Source: CBDCUW01 sp965222745 (GTDB lineage: Bacteria; Planctomycetota; Planctomycetia; Pirellulales; Pirellulaceae). Taken from it: 64,000 bases of DNA. Numbering within the stretch: position 1 is the first letter of the stretch; every line of letters starts with the position of its first letter. The position numbers and the translations under genes were made by a program. This document shows positions 19,214 through 28,074 of the stretch, in pieces. Below the pieces are notes generated by a model, which saw only the letters and a program-made list of their open reading frames with translations, did no database searches and was not told the origin of the DNA. The DNA is taken from contig CBDCUW010000004.1 of assembly GCA_965222745.1 (NCBI GenBank), positions 434,001-498,000 of the forward strand, in the 5' to 3' direction.

Positions 19214-20920
19214 TCAGGGCGCAGTGCGGGGCTGGTTCGACTGAGTGCGAAACTGACGTTCGATCGCTTTGAGTCGCGATGCATCGTTGAGGCTGTTGCT
19301 TTCCGAAGGATCCTTCGTGAGGTGAAAGAGTTCGACGCCATGGGCCTTGGCTTTTCCATGCGGTTGGCGAGTGTTGGTTTCCAGCACTCCCTTCCACAGA
19401 TCGATCGAATCCGACGAGGGTTGTGTGGCCTGGTAGGCCGCCCAGGTGTTGTTGATTTTCTTGTTGTTCTGTTCCCACGGTCGGTTGGATTGGATGAAGA
19501 GAGAGGTGCGGACGAGCGGATGATTGGCCGCTGGAGTCTGCCAGACTTTGGAAAAGTCATAGCTGTCATGAGCTTGATCTGCGTCCACCTTCGCGCCCGC
19601 GATCGTGGCGATCGTGGCGAAAACATCGTGCAACGCGATGAGCTGATCACGCACCACTTGATTTGCTGGGATCCCCTTATCCCAGCGGACAATGAAGGGA
19701 ATACGGTGCCCGCCTTCGTAGACGAAGCCCTTTTCACCACGCAGCGGACTTCCATCGTCCGCGACACCTTGCGCATCTCGATGAATCAGTTGGGGATTCC
19801 GCGCACTCACCTCCAAACGATTCCCCCCGTATGGGATATCGTCTTTGACGTCCCGGTAGATCGGATTCGACCAGGTCGAACTGGGGCCAACCGCTGCGCC
19901 GTTATCGCTAGTGAACAGAATCAGGGTGTCTTCCAAAATCCCTAAATCCTTAAGTTTTTCGATGAACAGACCCAGCGCGACATCGCCTTCCAAGATCATG
20001 TCCGTCCGCTTGTTGACCGTCTGTCCAGCGATAGCAATTGCACCGGGGGCAGCGAGTTGACTGGTGTTCAGTGGATCGTTCGGATTGAACGCGACGGGAG
20101 GGGCGTAGGGTGAATGCCCTGCTTGCGAGCAGTAATGAATGAAAAAGGGTTGTTCCTGCCCCTTTTCGGCAACGTGACGATCTATAAAGCCAAGAGCGTC
20201 ACGCAAGAGCAGCGGTCCGACCGTCTCGGTGCTCCAGTTGTCCATCGCGTACACCGATTTTTTCTTGCCACGTTTTTCCCTGCGAAAGTGTTGTCGAGCC
20301 TCCGTATCGTTCTCAAAGGATTCCCACGTCATGCGATCATTGTTCCAACGCGTCAGCCGATCGTTCTGGAAAAATGCGTAGGGTTCCGACTGAATGCCCG
20401 CTGGCAAGGTGAGTGAATAGTCGAAGCCGTGATCGCGGGGGCCATCTTGAAAACGCTGCGAGAGATCCGCGTCGCCGAAGTCTTTCGCGGGTGTGCCGTC
20501 CTCTCGGAGAAAGGTCGAACCGAGGTGCCCCTTTCCGAAGAAGGCAGTGGTATATCCCACGTCTCGCAACCGATCTGCGATCGTCTGCTGTCCTAACAAA
20601 ATCTGGCTCCCCTCGAAATGAGACCAGGTTCCGCCCGGCAAACGCCCCCGATAAACGTGGTTGCCCGTGAGCAACGCGTAGCGAGTTGGAGCGCACACCG
20701 AAGCGGACGAATGAGCTTGCGTAAAGGTGACTCCCTTTGCCACGAGCGCATCCAGGTTCGGCGTGGCGAAACCGGCCCCACCGGGGTTCAAAGCGCGCAC
20801 ATCGCCGTAGCCCATGTCGTCCATCAGAAAAATCAGGACGTTGGGTGGGCGGTCCGCTCCGACTAGTGGCAAGGCGTTTGCAACGAGAATCAGGGAGGCA
20901 AGAAGGCAATGGGCTTTCAT
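19214..20920 (-). CDS. Family S1 sulfatase, exported
   Basis: A 568-residue protein. I chose the ATG at 20920 because it begins a clear signal peptide (MKAHCLLASLILVANALPLVGA); the open frame continues to 21277 but the extra 119 codons look non-coding. RPPNVLIFLMDDMGYGD supplies metal-binding Asp residues. SSASVCAPTRYALLTG carries the C-x-P-x-R signature, whose Cys is converted to formylglycine by a maturase. LFTSDNGAAVG carries the second metal ligand pair. Planctomycetes carry many such enzymes for marine sulfated polysaccharides. The specific substrate cannot be inferred. It may be host DNA rather than island cargo. Confidence 0.93.
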   Translation of the reverse strand: MKAHCLLASLILVANALPLVGADRPPNVLIFLMDDMGYGDVRALNPGGAGFATPNLDALVAKGVTFTQAHSSASVCAPTRYALLTGNHVYRGRLPGGTWSHFEGSQILLGQQTIADRLRDVGYTTAFFGKGHLGSTFLREDGTPAKDFGDADLSQRFQDGPRDHGFDYSLTLPAGIQSEPYAFFQNDRLTRWNNDRMTWESFENDTEARQHFRREKRGKKKSVYAMDNWSTETVGPLLLRDALGFIDRHVAEKGQEQPFFIHYCSQAGHSPYAPPVAFNPNDPLNTSQLAAPGAIAIAGQTVNKRTDMILEGDVALGLFIEKLKDLGILEDTLILFTSDNGAAVGPSSTWSNPIYRDVKDDIPYGGNRLEVSARNPQLIHRDAQGVADDGSPLRGEKGFVYEGGHRIPFIVRWDKGIPANQVVRDQLIALHDVFATIATIAGAKVDADQAHDSYDFSKVWQTPAANHPLVRTSLFIQSNRPWEQNNKKINNTWAAYQATQPSSDSIDLWKGVLETNTRQPHGKAKAHGVELFHLTKDPSESNSLNDASRLKAIERQFRTQSNQPRTAP

Positions 20921-21397
20921 GACGGTGACACTTTCACATGCTCGAAGGCAGTGGACCTGCGCGGCTGCTCGCAGGAGATAAGTCGACTGCGTATCTATCT
21001 CGACCTCGTCGGATTCTTTTCCCGCTTCGGTTTCCAAGTTCCGTCCGAGGCGATTGCCAACGGTGCTGCGGCAGCGGCTCCCACCTTGCTCAGCATGGCG
21101 CGACGCGAAATGGTAGAAGCAAACGCTCGCGTGCTCCTTGTGCCACGATCTTCTTGATGTGTTTCCATTATCGATCTTTGTGAACCCCAGCCAGAGTGAA
21201 TGATCTAATCCTCTAGCACCTTTCAATTGTAATGGAGGGAACCACGCCACAGTGATGTTCCCGAAAAACCAAATCAACTGACAGCGGTTGGACCACCCGA
21301 ACTCAGAACATACTGCCCATTCGCTGCATCGGTGTCATCACCTCAGTAGATTAGCGAGCAGATGTCGCTCCAAACGCGAAAGCCCCGGCAATCAGCT
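20921..21397. other. Gene-free spacer upstream of sulfatase
   Basis: 477 bases with only frame extensions of neighbouring genes. It should contain the sulfatase promoter; I see no distinct operator, repeat or terminator. Confidence 0.4.
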
Positions 21398-22732
21398 TCA
21401 CAGCGGCTCGATATCCACTACGAGCATGGAATGGTCACTTGCTCGACTCGTTGGTGACGGCTCTTGGCGGAGCTGATCTAGATGCTCCGAATTGATCACG
21501 AAGCCACCCATCGGTCTCAGCCGTTCAGTGTCTACGGTCGCATAGTCAAGGCGGCCTGGCCAGAAGGATTCTCTTCCAGTGATGCCCATCCACGTCATTG
21601 CGGATCCGTCAATTGGGGATCTGAGCATCAAGTCCTTGAGCCCGGCCTCATTGACCATGTCGAGTGGCTTTCGTGATCCAACCAGATTGAAGTCGCCCAA
21701 GACAACAACGCCCGCCTTTGCCGCATCCCGACCAAATTCGCCATTTCGTATCCGCTTGAGGTCAGACAGAAGCAATTCGACCTCCTTGAGACGCGTTTTA
21801 TCTTCGTCACTACCAACAAATCCGCAGCACTTGAAGTGCACGGAGACGACAACAAGCTTCCTATCTCCCGGTAAATCGATCAATGCGGCTGCCTCCTGGC
21901 ACTTGAATGCGAGCGGGGTTAACGGAAAACGAGAAACGATGCCACACGTTGCAGCCCAGTGGACGTTGTTGGACTTGGCCAGCTTTGCTGGAAGTACGTC
22001 GTAACAAGTCGTTCGGAAAGTGTCCTCGCGGAGTGCTTCATTGAAGCAGTACACATCTGCGTCCGCGAAGTCGAACAACTTCTTGATCGAAAGAGAGCGT
22101 TCGGGCGAAGCACAACCTTGGTTGAGAGTGTTCAAGCTGGCAAGGCGTATGCTATTGGAAGGTGAGCTAGTGTCGACAGGTGGGATCGTGCGCGCATTCC
22201 CACTTTCCATCGTCAACAGAATTGACTCAGAGAGCTCATCAGAACCCTCGAAACTAAGGCGTATGTCATCCCCTTCGCCGACACCAGTAGCGCTAAGGTC
22301 CAGCCGCAGTTCAAAGTCAGTCGCCGCGTATGTCGGCAGTGCTGCGAAGCGAATGTCCCGCCAAACCATTGTGCTGGTTGAGTCACTCGTGGTGAGGAGG
22401 GCCTGGCGTTTCCTAAGGTCCACGACCAGTCGGCGGTCATCGTTCAGATCGATCTGTAACCGCAATGTGCCGTCGGCGCTTGGTCCACTCTGGAGGTTGA
22501 GTGGCTTCTGCGTGTCGAACCGGACGTAGATCGTTTTGCCATCCACGACTGCCGACACACGCGACAGATCAAACGCACCAGTCGCATCGTCGGTTGGATC
22601 GCTAACGGTAGCGGCAGTCAGGGTGTCCCAGTCCCCGAACTCGCCGTCAAGATGAATGGGTGCCTGGGCGAGCACCGTTGTGGGATCAGCGAATGCTATT
22701 ACGCATACGAGTACGGAGGAGCATGTTCTCAT
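21398..22732 (-). CDS. Secreted endonuclease/exonuclease/phosphatase-fold protein with N-terminal CBM9-like domain
   Basis: A 444-residue protein. The ATG at 22732 starts a signal peptide (MRTCSSVLVCVIAFADPTTVLA). Residues about 26-200 resemble a CBM9-like sugar-binding domain (IHLDGEFGDWDTL; SAVVDGKTIYVRFDTQ). The EEP domain follows: IRLASLNTLNQG, VYCFNEAL with the metal-binding Glu, VVSVHFKCCGF, VVLGDFNLV (GDFN motif), RLDYATVD and SDHSMLVVDIEPL (SDH). This is the DNase I/sphingomyelinase superfamily. Export argues for an extracellular phosphodiesterase or nuclease. The upstream extension of the frame to 22891 overlaps the integrase gene and is probably not translated. Confidence 0.83.
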   Translation of the reverse strand: MRTCSSVLVCVIAFADPTTVLAQAPIHLDGEFGDWDTLTAATVSDPTDDATGAFDLSRVSAVVDGKTIYVRFDTQKPLNLQSGPSADGTLRLQIDLNDDRRLVVDLRKRQALLTTSDSTSTMVWRDIRFAALPTYAATDFELRLDLSATGVGEGDDIRLSFEGSDELSESILLTMESGNARTIPPVDTSSPSNSIRLASLNTLNQGCASPERSLSIKKLFDFADADVYCFNEALREDTFRTTCYDVLPAKLAKSNNVHWAATCGIVSRFPLTPLAFKCQEAAALIDLPGDRKLVVVSVHFKCCGFVGSDEDKTRLKEVELLLSDLKRIRNGEFGRDAAKAGVVVLGDFNLVGSRKPLDMVNEAGLKDLMLRSPIDGSAMTWMGITGRESFWPGRLDYATVDTERLRPMGGFVINSEHLDQLRQEPSPTSRASDHSMLVVDIEPL

Positions 22733-22854
22733 TTCTAGATTCCACACGATGACGGATTTGTGTCCTGGAGCGTAGTTCTCCAACGTACGCACAACCATGG
22801 CTCCGCGGCACCTCAGCAGATTCGCGCTAAGATGCCACTCGGAGGCCAATGATT

Positions 22855-23895
22855 TTACGCTTGTGGGAACTTCCGGCGACAGCATGGGCACTCGCCTTCA
22901 AATCCTTGTGCCAGTGCGTTAAACGCCGTGGGCTGCGGGAGTGTCATGATCGCTTTGAAGGCCAGCGGATCGCGATGGGCGTAATGCCGGTATGTTACGC
23001 CGCCAACTGAGTGCCCGAGAATCTCAATCGACGATTCCGGCATGTGCTCGTCGTAGTAAGTCGCACACGTTTTGCGGAGATCCTTCAAAACCCAAGGACG
23101 TTCATCGCCGGTTTCCACATCTTGCTTTGGCTTGACGCCTGCCAAATCGCATAGGAGCTGAAACTGCTGGTTGGGTCGAGAAGTGCCGCCAGCGAACACT
23201 GCGGCATCCGGCTGAGCTGAGCCTGGTCGAATACTCTTCAGGTGCGTATGCACGACTCGATTCATCGGTCGATAAAACTGTTTTTGAGTCTTCACACGAC
23301 GATAGTAGAGCCAGCCGTGACGAGATTCGTTGCCCTGACCGTTCGGCGGTTCTGGCTGCCAAGTCACGTGTCGCCACAAGATCGGTTCATGAAATCCGGC
23401 ACACCGAAAGACTGTTCCTGTATCAACGCCGTAGTTGAAAAACACAACGAGTGCAGCTCGCCAATGATGGCCGACGGTGACGGCATGCTTCCAGCCACGT
23501 GGACGCGGAAGTTGATAAGTGGCGAAATACAGTGCGTTGAGATCGGATTTGGTCAGATAGTGACGACCGGCCACATCCCGTTGTGGCTTCGGCTTTGGAA
23601 ATCGCGGAAGTTCTTCAATAAAATCCTGCTCCCATGCCCAAGACAGAATTGCCCGCAAATGCTCGCGTGCTTTGTTTGCTGTTCGGCCTGGATTCGTCCC
23701 GCCATTCTCAACTGCCTTGTCGTAAACGTGATCCAGAAATTCCCGAAAATGCGTTCTCTCGATCTTGTCTACGTCGACGCATCCTTCCCAGGTGAGCCAC
23801 TTTGCAAGAGTGGATCTATATTCTTTCCGGGTTCCACCGGACAGCTTCTTGGCTTCCAGGTAGTTCACGACGACAGTTTCGAGACTGGTAGACAT
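22855..23895 (-). CDS. Tyrosine recombinase, divergent planctomycete type
   Basis: A 346-residue protein. The core-binding domain occupies about 1-95 (YLEAKKLSGGTRKEYRSTLAKWLTW; ANKAREHLRAILSWAWEQ). The catalytic domain is divergent: the first Arg appears in DTGTVFRCAGFHEP, the His-x-x-Arg box reads KDLRKTCATYY (Lys in place of the first His), and ILGHSVGGVTYRHYAHRD carries His and the probable nucleophile Tyr. The tail CPCCRRKF is a CxxC pair. It is complete but lies among intron and IS debris, so it may belong to a second, older element. Catalytic competence is uncertain. Confidence 0.85.
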   Translation of the reverse strand: MSTSLETVVVNYLEAKKLSGGTRKEYRSTLAKWLTWEGCVDVDKIERTHFREFLDHVYDKAVENGGTNPGRTANKAREHLRAILSWAWEQDFIEELPRFPKPKPQRDVAGRHYLTKSDLNALYFATYQLPRPRGWKHAVTVGHHWRAALVVFFNYGVDTGTVFRCAGFHEPILWRHVTWQPEPPNGQGNESRHGWLYYRRVKTQKQFYRPMNRVVHTHLKSIRPGSAQPDAAVFAGGTSRPNQQFQLLCDLAGVKPKQDVETGDERPWVLKDLRKTCATYYDEHMPESSIEILGHSVGGVTYRHYAHRDPLAFKAIMTLPQPTAFNALAQGFEGECPCCRRKFPQA

Positions 23896-24062
23896 GGTGA
23901 CGACTCCTTAGCCGTCGACCTTCTGCATCAATGCGGGCTCCCTCACCAGCCGACAGCCGGTGAAAGTGGCTTCTTGCAGGGCCTCCTGCCGCTCGAAAAT
24001 TGGGAATGCAGCCCGTTGGCCGCCGCTCGAACCGGCACTTACCGGTCAGCGAGCAACAGCAG

Positions 24063-24293
24063 AAACTGAACCAAAAGCTACGCGGGCATGACGCGTATTA
24101 CGGTATTACAGGGAACTCAGCAGCATTGACACGATTTCACCGCGAAGTGGAGCGACGATGGCGAAAGTGGCTTAATCGCCGCAATCGCATTCGCACACTG
24201 ACGTGGGAGAAATTCAAGGCAATACTGCGACGTTACCCTCTGGTCCGTGCGCGCGCCGTTCGCTCCGAGTTCAGACACGCAGCGAATCCATGA
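24063..24293 (+). pseudogene. ltrA: Group II intron reverse transcriptase/maturase, C-terminal remnant
   Basis: About 75 codons matching the thumb/maturase end of group II intron proteins: KLNQKLRGHDAYYGITGN, then FHREVERRWRKWLNRRN and LTWEKFKAILRRYPLVRAR. It ends in a normal stop immediately before intron domain V. The RT fingers and palm, including the YADD motif, are missing: upstream sequence to 23896 shows no RT similarity. The element is therefore 5' truncated. Confidence 0.85.
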
Positions 24294-24299
24294 TTCGAG

Positions 24300-24366
24300 G
24301 AACCGTATGCTCTAGTGCGGGCACGTACGGGTCTGTGGGAGCCATGGGTGAGCAATCACCCATGGC
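24300..24366 (+). ncRNA. Group II intron domains V and VI (remnant)
   Basis: Domain V is the 34-nt hairpin 24300-24333, whose 5' strand GAACCGTATGC pairs with GCACGTACGGGTC around a CG bulge. The usual triad AGC reads AAC here, leaving an A-G mismatch where G-T is normal. Domain VI follows as a perfect 11-bp stem, 24341-24351 with 24356-24366, GCAA loop. There is no obvious bulged branch-point A. This is a decayed or hydrolysis-only intron end. Confidence 0.8.
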
Positions 24367-24369
24367 CAC

Positions 24370-24762
24370 CCGGTCCGCGAGCACGTACAAAGTCCGAAGA
24401 AAGCCATCGGTGCAACTCACCGCCGCAGCCTCCGTGAGAGTGGATCTCGCGCCTCGAATGGAGAATGGAGCAGCAAGAAAAGCCGTACCTACCGGGATTT
24501 GCGAGGGTTTCTGGTCATCGAAGATCCTCGTGTGTGCCGTGGGCTCATCGATCTTCATGACCGCTGGATCAATTCTTGGGGAGCATGCCAGTTTGTCGAA
24601 GGCGGCCTGCGATCATCGAGTTTCCGCCGCCAATGATAGAAGGAAGCTTGCGAGATCTGTTCAGATTGACAAAACTCGGCCAACGCTCAACTTGAATTGA
24701 CGAAAGCGTCCCAACCGCTGCCGCCAGAGCTTGAGCCTGCGGGCATCCAAACGTCTTGCCAT
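24370..24762 (-). pseudogene. IS66-type orfA (tnpA accessory protein), frameshifted remnant
   Basis: From an ATG at 24762, with an AAGGAG ribosome site, the frame reads MARRLDARRLKLWRQRLGRF and continues to KLSVGRV. A one-base insertion then moves the conserved continuation FCQSEQISQASFYHWRRKL into the next frame. This is the hallmark start of IS66-family orfA proteins. The rest, down to about 24370, is degenerate with stops, although TAFLAAPF resembles the later FLPV-type motif. The intron remnant abuts its far end. No orfB or tnpC is nearby. Confidence 0.75.
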
Positions 24763-24873
24763 TTGATTTCTCCTTGAGGAACGAGACAAATCCCTCAGAC
24801 TAATCCCCGCGCCAACAACGGTTCTGGCGTACGTCTACGCTTGTCCAGCTAAACTTGCGAAAGTAGGGGGCGG

Positions 24874-25308
24874 CTAGCCCTGTCGCTTTCGCCAAAATTC
24901 AAAAAGCAACTCAGCCTCGTCGATTGAGCGAATCAACGTTTCTGTTGAGAATGGTTTCTCCAAATACATCGACCCTCCTATTCCTTCTGCAATAGCCCTC
25001 GTTTCATCATCGCCGTGCCCAGTTACGAAAACAATAAAGGGCGGCGGGATATTGTTCCTTGCGGCCGAAAAACGAAGCTTCTTGGCAACATCGAAACCCA
25101 TTCTGTGATGAGGCCCAAATCGAATGTCGAGAAGAACAATACCGGCGTTGTGTTCAATAGCCATAGCAATGCCCACCTGGCAATCACAGCTAAAGCCAGC
25201 AACCTCCCAGCCAGCTTCCGCCAAAGTCATTTGCGCGAGAGATGCGTGCAAGAACTCATCGTCGATGACGTATATTCTTGATGGACGGGTAGCATCGTTA
25301 TCAGTCAC
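24874..25308 (-). CDS. Single-domain response regulator (receiver only)
   Basis: A 144-residue protein consisting of one receiver domain. The acidic pair is IDDE near residue 16, the phospho-acceptor is Asp 61 (IVLLDIRFG), the Thr switch is in VFVTGHGDD and Lys 118 is in LEKPFS. There is no DNA-binding output. The start overlaps the upstream PAS kinase by 8 bases, so the two are translationally coupled and probably form a cognate pair. Stand-alone receivers usually act as phosphate shuttles or protein-interaction switches. It is the last gene of the signalling/nuclease array. Confidence 0.92.
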   Translation of the reverse strand: MTDNDATRPSRIYVIDDEFLHASLAQMTLAEAGWEVAGFSCDCQVGIAMAIEHNAGIVLLDIRFGPHHRMGFDVAKKLRFSAARNNIPPPFIVFVTGHGDDETRAIAEGIGGSMYLEKPFSTETLIRSIDEAELLFEFWRKRQG

Positions 25309-27046
25309 CGTTGTAAGCCCCGCGTTCTATCGGCGAGGGATCAGAAAAATGTGCAGAAAAACTTGTACCCACTCCCGTGCTATCAAACCGAGCACTTCCA
25401 TTGAGCTGCCGCTCTACAAGCCCAAAGATTAGCTTCATGCCCAACGTCGTAGGACTCTCTGGTTGAAATGGCATGCCCACTCCGGAGTCGACAACCTGCA
25501 GCTGATACTGACCGCGGGTACTCGCGTGAGACAGATTGATCATAATTGATCCGCGCCGGGTATCACGATGCGATCTCGGAAAAGCGTGTTTCATTGCATT
25601 GGATATCAATTCCTGCAATACAAGGCCAATCGGGATCATCGCGTCGAGACTAAGGTAGAGCTCATTGGCGACGGTTACCCTTGTATTGATATCCTGCCAT
25701 GACTGTGCGTACGCTCGGACCAGCTTTCGCGCTAAGCTCCGTACGTAGTCCGCAACGGCTACGTTGCTAACTCGATTTGACCGGTATAGTTGTTCGTGAA
25801 GATCAGCGATCGCAAGCACCCGCATTTGGCAGTCTTTTAGCACTTGCGCAAAGCTGTTGTCTCGCACAGCGTTTTTTTCTCGCTCAAGCAACACATTGAT
25901 TGTGTGCAGGTTATTCTTCACGCGATGATGTACTTCGCTCAACCGACGCTGCTCCGCTTCAACACGGAGAGTCAAATCACGGACGTAGCCGATAATCCCA
26001 GCTGGGCGCCCATTTCGCATGAGTACTCGGGAGGTCAATTCCACTGGGATTCGTCGATTGTCTACACCTAACAATTGAAGTTCGTAAGTTGCCACGGCCT
26101 CATCCGGTCGCTCGCTAACGAGTAGCTCGCTCACGTGGTCGCGAGCGATGGCAACGTAGTCGGGATCGACTACATCGAACAAGGTTTTTTGGAGGAGTTC
26201 TGTCGGCAGTCTGCCGATCAACTGGACTGCTGCGTCATTCACAAACGTAAAATTGCCCTGGGAATCGTGCTCGTACACAGCGGTAAGGGGTGAGCTTAGC
26301 AACTGTTTATAGCGGCCCTTCTGAATAAGTCCTTCGAGATCGTATTCAGGCTCGGTGTGCCACGCGAATCTTTCAATTCCAACAACAGTGTGGCCATCAG
26401 CTGCAAACAACGGCACCTTTAACACATGCATATCGGAGATAACGCCAGAGAAAGGTGTGCCCGTTCTCAGAACGTTTTCATCAGTCTGTTTGTGCGGAGC
26501 GGAAAACTCGCTGTCATAGAGAATCGGCTCAGAGTTCGACGGAGCGCACAGTTCGTCGAGAGTCACAACTTCGGCTTGGCAGAATGCCTTGTTTGCCCAC
26601 ACAAGCTGCAGGTTGAGGTTTTGCCTGGTCACAAGAATTGGAATCGAATCAAGAATCGTATCCAGCGAATCTTGCGACCGCAGAGGCCCAACTATCTCTG
26701 GTGCTTCAGAAGCGTTAATGACGAATCCTTCATACGCCACGACCGTGTTCGACACCCGAATCGCACGACCTACATCCTTAACGCGTATCAAAGTTTGGTC
26801 AGCTCGTCGCCATGTGGTCTTGAACTCTACGAATGTCCCTTCACTCGTGGATCCAAGTAGTTCTTGCCAGGCCTCACGGTCGGCAAGGTCCTTATAAATG
26901 TGACGGGAGTTGATGCTGAGCAAATGGTCAGAAGACTGATACCCGAGTAAACAGGCGATCGCGGAATTTGCGTACTCGATACGCCCATTTGGCGTTGATC
27001 GGTAGATTCCGTATGGGAGGTCAGTCAGGAAATCGTCTGAGATCAT
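25301..27046 (-). CDS. PAS-domain sensor histidine kinase, HisKA_2 type
   Basis: A 581-residue soluble kinase. The N-terminal PAS domain starts at about residue 5 (YRSTPNGRIEYANSAIACLLGYQ). Further PAS-like regions lie at about 125-230 and 235-355 (YEHDSQGNFTFVNDAAVQLIG; GIIGYVRDLTLR). The HisKA_2 dimerisation region contains EVHHRVKNNLHTINVLL, where the phospho-His lies. HATPase motifs are LQELISNAMKHAFPRS (N box), QVVDSGVGMPF (G1) and a late GVGTSF. There is no transmembrane helix, so it senses a cytoplasmic signal. The gene overlaps the receiver at 24874-25308 and follows the receiver-nuclease fusion by 122 bases. Confidence 0.92.
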   Translation of the reverse strand: MISDDFLTDLPYGIYRSTPNGRIEYANSAIACLLGYQSSDHLLSINSRHIYKDLADREAWQELLGSTSEGTFVEFKTTWRRADQTLIRVKDVGRAIRVSNTVVAYEGFVINASEAPEIVGPLRSQDSLDTILDSIPILVTRQNLNLQLVWANKAFCQAEVVTLDELCAPSNSEPILYDSEFSAPHKQTDENVLRTGTPFSGVISDMHVLKVPLFAADGHTVVGIERFAWHTEPEYDLEGLIQKGRYKQLLSSPLTAVYEHDSQGNFTFVNDAAVQLIGRLPTELLQKTLFDVVDPDYVAIARDHVSELLVSERPDEAVATYELQLLGVDNRRIPVELTSRVLMRNGRPAGIIGYVRDLTLRVEAEQRRLSEVHHRVKNNLHTINVLLEREKNAVRDNSFAQVLKDCQMRVLAIADLHEQLYRSNRVSNVAVADYVRSLARKLVRAYAQSWQDINTRVTVANELYLSLDAMIPIGLVLQELISNAMKHAFPRSHRDTRRGSIMINLSHASTRGQYQLQVVDSGVGMPFQPESPTTLGMKLIFGLVERQLNGSARFDSTGVGTSFSAHFSDPSPIERGAYNGD

Positions 27047-27168
27047 TGGTAAATGATTGACTCCCGCGGGGATTTATCTATTGGTGACCGACGTTTTCCA
27101 AATTCTTTCTACGCGTGAGCGTTGTGCCAGTCTCGACTGGTCCAGCGTCAGATATACGCAAAACCATC

Positions 27169-28074
27169 TTAGGCAAATAGTCGATTGGAAATTTTTTGGA
27201 TCAAGAACTCATTACGGTTTTCGCTACAAATCATGTCCCAAACGTCATCGCGTGAAAAGGTCACGATTGTCGTCGCCTCCTTCGCGATGCGATCGAGTTC
27301 AGTCTCAAATGTTGATGCAACGCCATTCATGCTAACAAAGAACCCTAGCCTGCAATCGTCAGGGCCGCGTCGGCATATCTTCTGATAGAAGGCATCGAAC
27401 TCATTGCGTCCGGGGACGCGATCAGTCGTCCAATATTTGCATTCGACAAGAATGAACGACGGGTAGCGTCGCCAAAACTCGGCCGTCGATTCGTTGACGA
27501 CCACGAGGTCCACTTCTTCCGTTTTTGTCGTTACGCGACTTTCAATGCGCTGCCATCCCGGGATAGACCTGAAAAGGGAAGACATCAGACTTTCAAGTGC
27601 GTAGCCCTTGTCTTGGTTGGTGTGCGCTTCGCCAATTGCATTCCAGTCAGCCAAAATCAATCGCTCTGCGAGTGAGTCACGGTCTATGATTGAACTTGCG
27701 ATCTCTACGGCTTGGTGCGCGGAACGAATGAGACCATCTTTGTTCGCTCCTTTCTGAATAAGATCGTAGCAACCTGCGCGGATGCAGCGGACTGCTAAAT
27801 CTATGGTCGCAAAGCCCGTATAGACGATGATCTGAGCTGAGGGGTTCTTCCGCTTTGAGACGAGCAATAACTCGTAGCCCGCGTGACGCTCGTCGCCAAA
27901 ACGCATGTCGGTGATTATGAGATCGAATCGCTCAGCCTTTACGAGTTTAAGTGCTTCAGTGGGATCGCAAGTCCCGACGATTCGGAAAGTCGGGAAAGAC
28001 CTACTTAGCGATTGTTCTAGGTCTTCTAGGTGAAGGAACTCATCATCTATGATCAATATCGACTTTTGCGCCAT
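27169..28074 (-). CDS. Response regulator fused to an Mrr-like PD-(D/E)xK nuclease
   Basis: A 301-residue protein with two domains. The receiver covers 1-120: ILIIDDEFLH, phospho-acceptor Asp 56 (IITDMRFG), Thr in VYTGFA, Lys 108 in IQKGA. After a helical linker, residues about 150-290 resemble a restriction endonuclease-like domain of the Mrr/type IV kind. Glu 161 lies in YALESLMSSLF, Asp 189 in TEEVDLVVVN, and Glu 211 with Lys 213 in FILVECKYW; together these make a complete PD-(D/E)xK set. Output domains of response regulators are normally DNA-binding or second-messenger enzymes, so a nuclease output is unusual. The predicted role is phosphorylation-gated DNA cleavage. That inference is untested. 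Confidence 0.83.
   Translation of the reverse strand: MAQKSILIIDDEFLHLEDLEQSLSRSFPTFRIVGTCDPTEALKLVKAERFDLIITDMRFGDERHAGYELLLVSKRKNPSAQIIVYTGFATIDLAVRCIRAGCYDLIQKGANKDGLIRSAHQAVEIASSIIDRDSLAERLILADWNAIGEAHTNQDKGYALESLMSSLFRSIPGWQRIESRVTTKTEEVDLVVVNESTAEFWRRYPSFILVECKYWTTDRVPGRNEFDAFYQKICRRGPDDCRLGFFVSMNGVASTFETELDRIAKEATTIVTFSRDDVWDMICSENRNEFLIQKISNRLFA

Noticed and set aside
24000..24366. Retron or diversity-generating RT
   Set aside because: The only RT sequence is a group II maturase tail without the catalytic core, followed by intron domain V; there is no msr/msd or template repeat.
27169..28074. Type IV restriction enzyme as a simple call for the receiver-nuclease protein
   Set aside because: The first 120 residues are a complete receiver domain, so it is better described as a response regulator with nuclease output.
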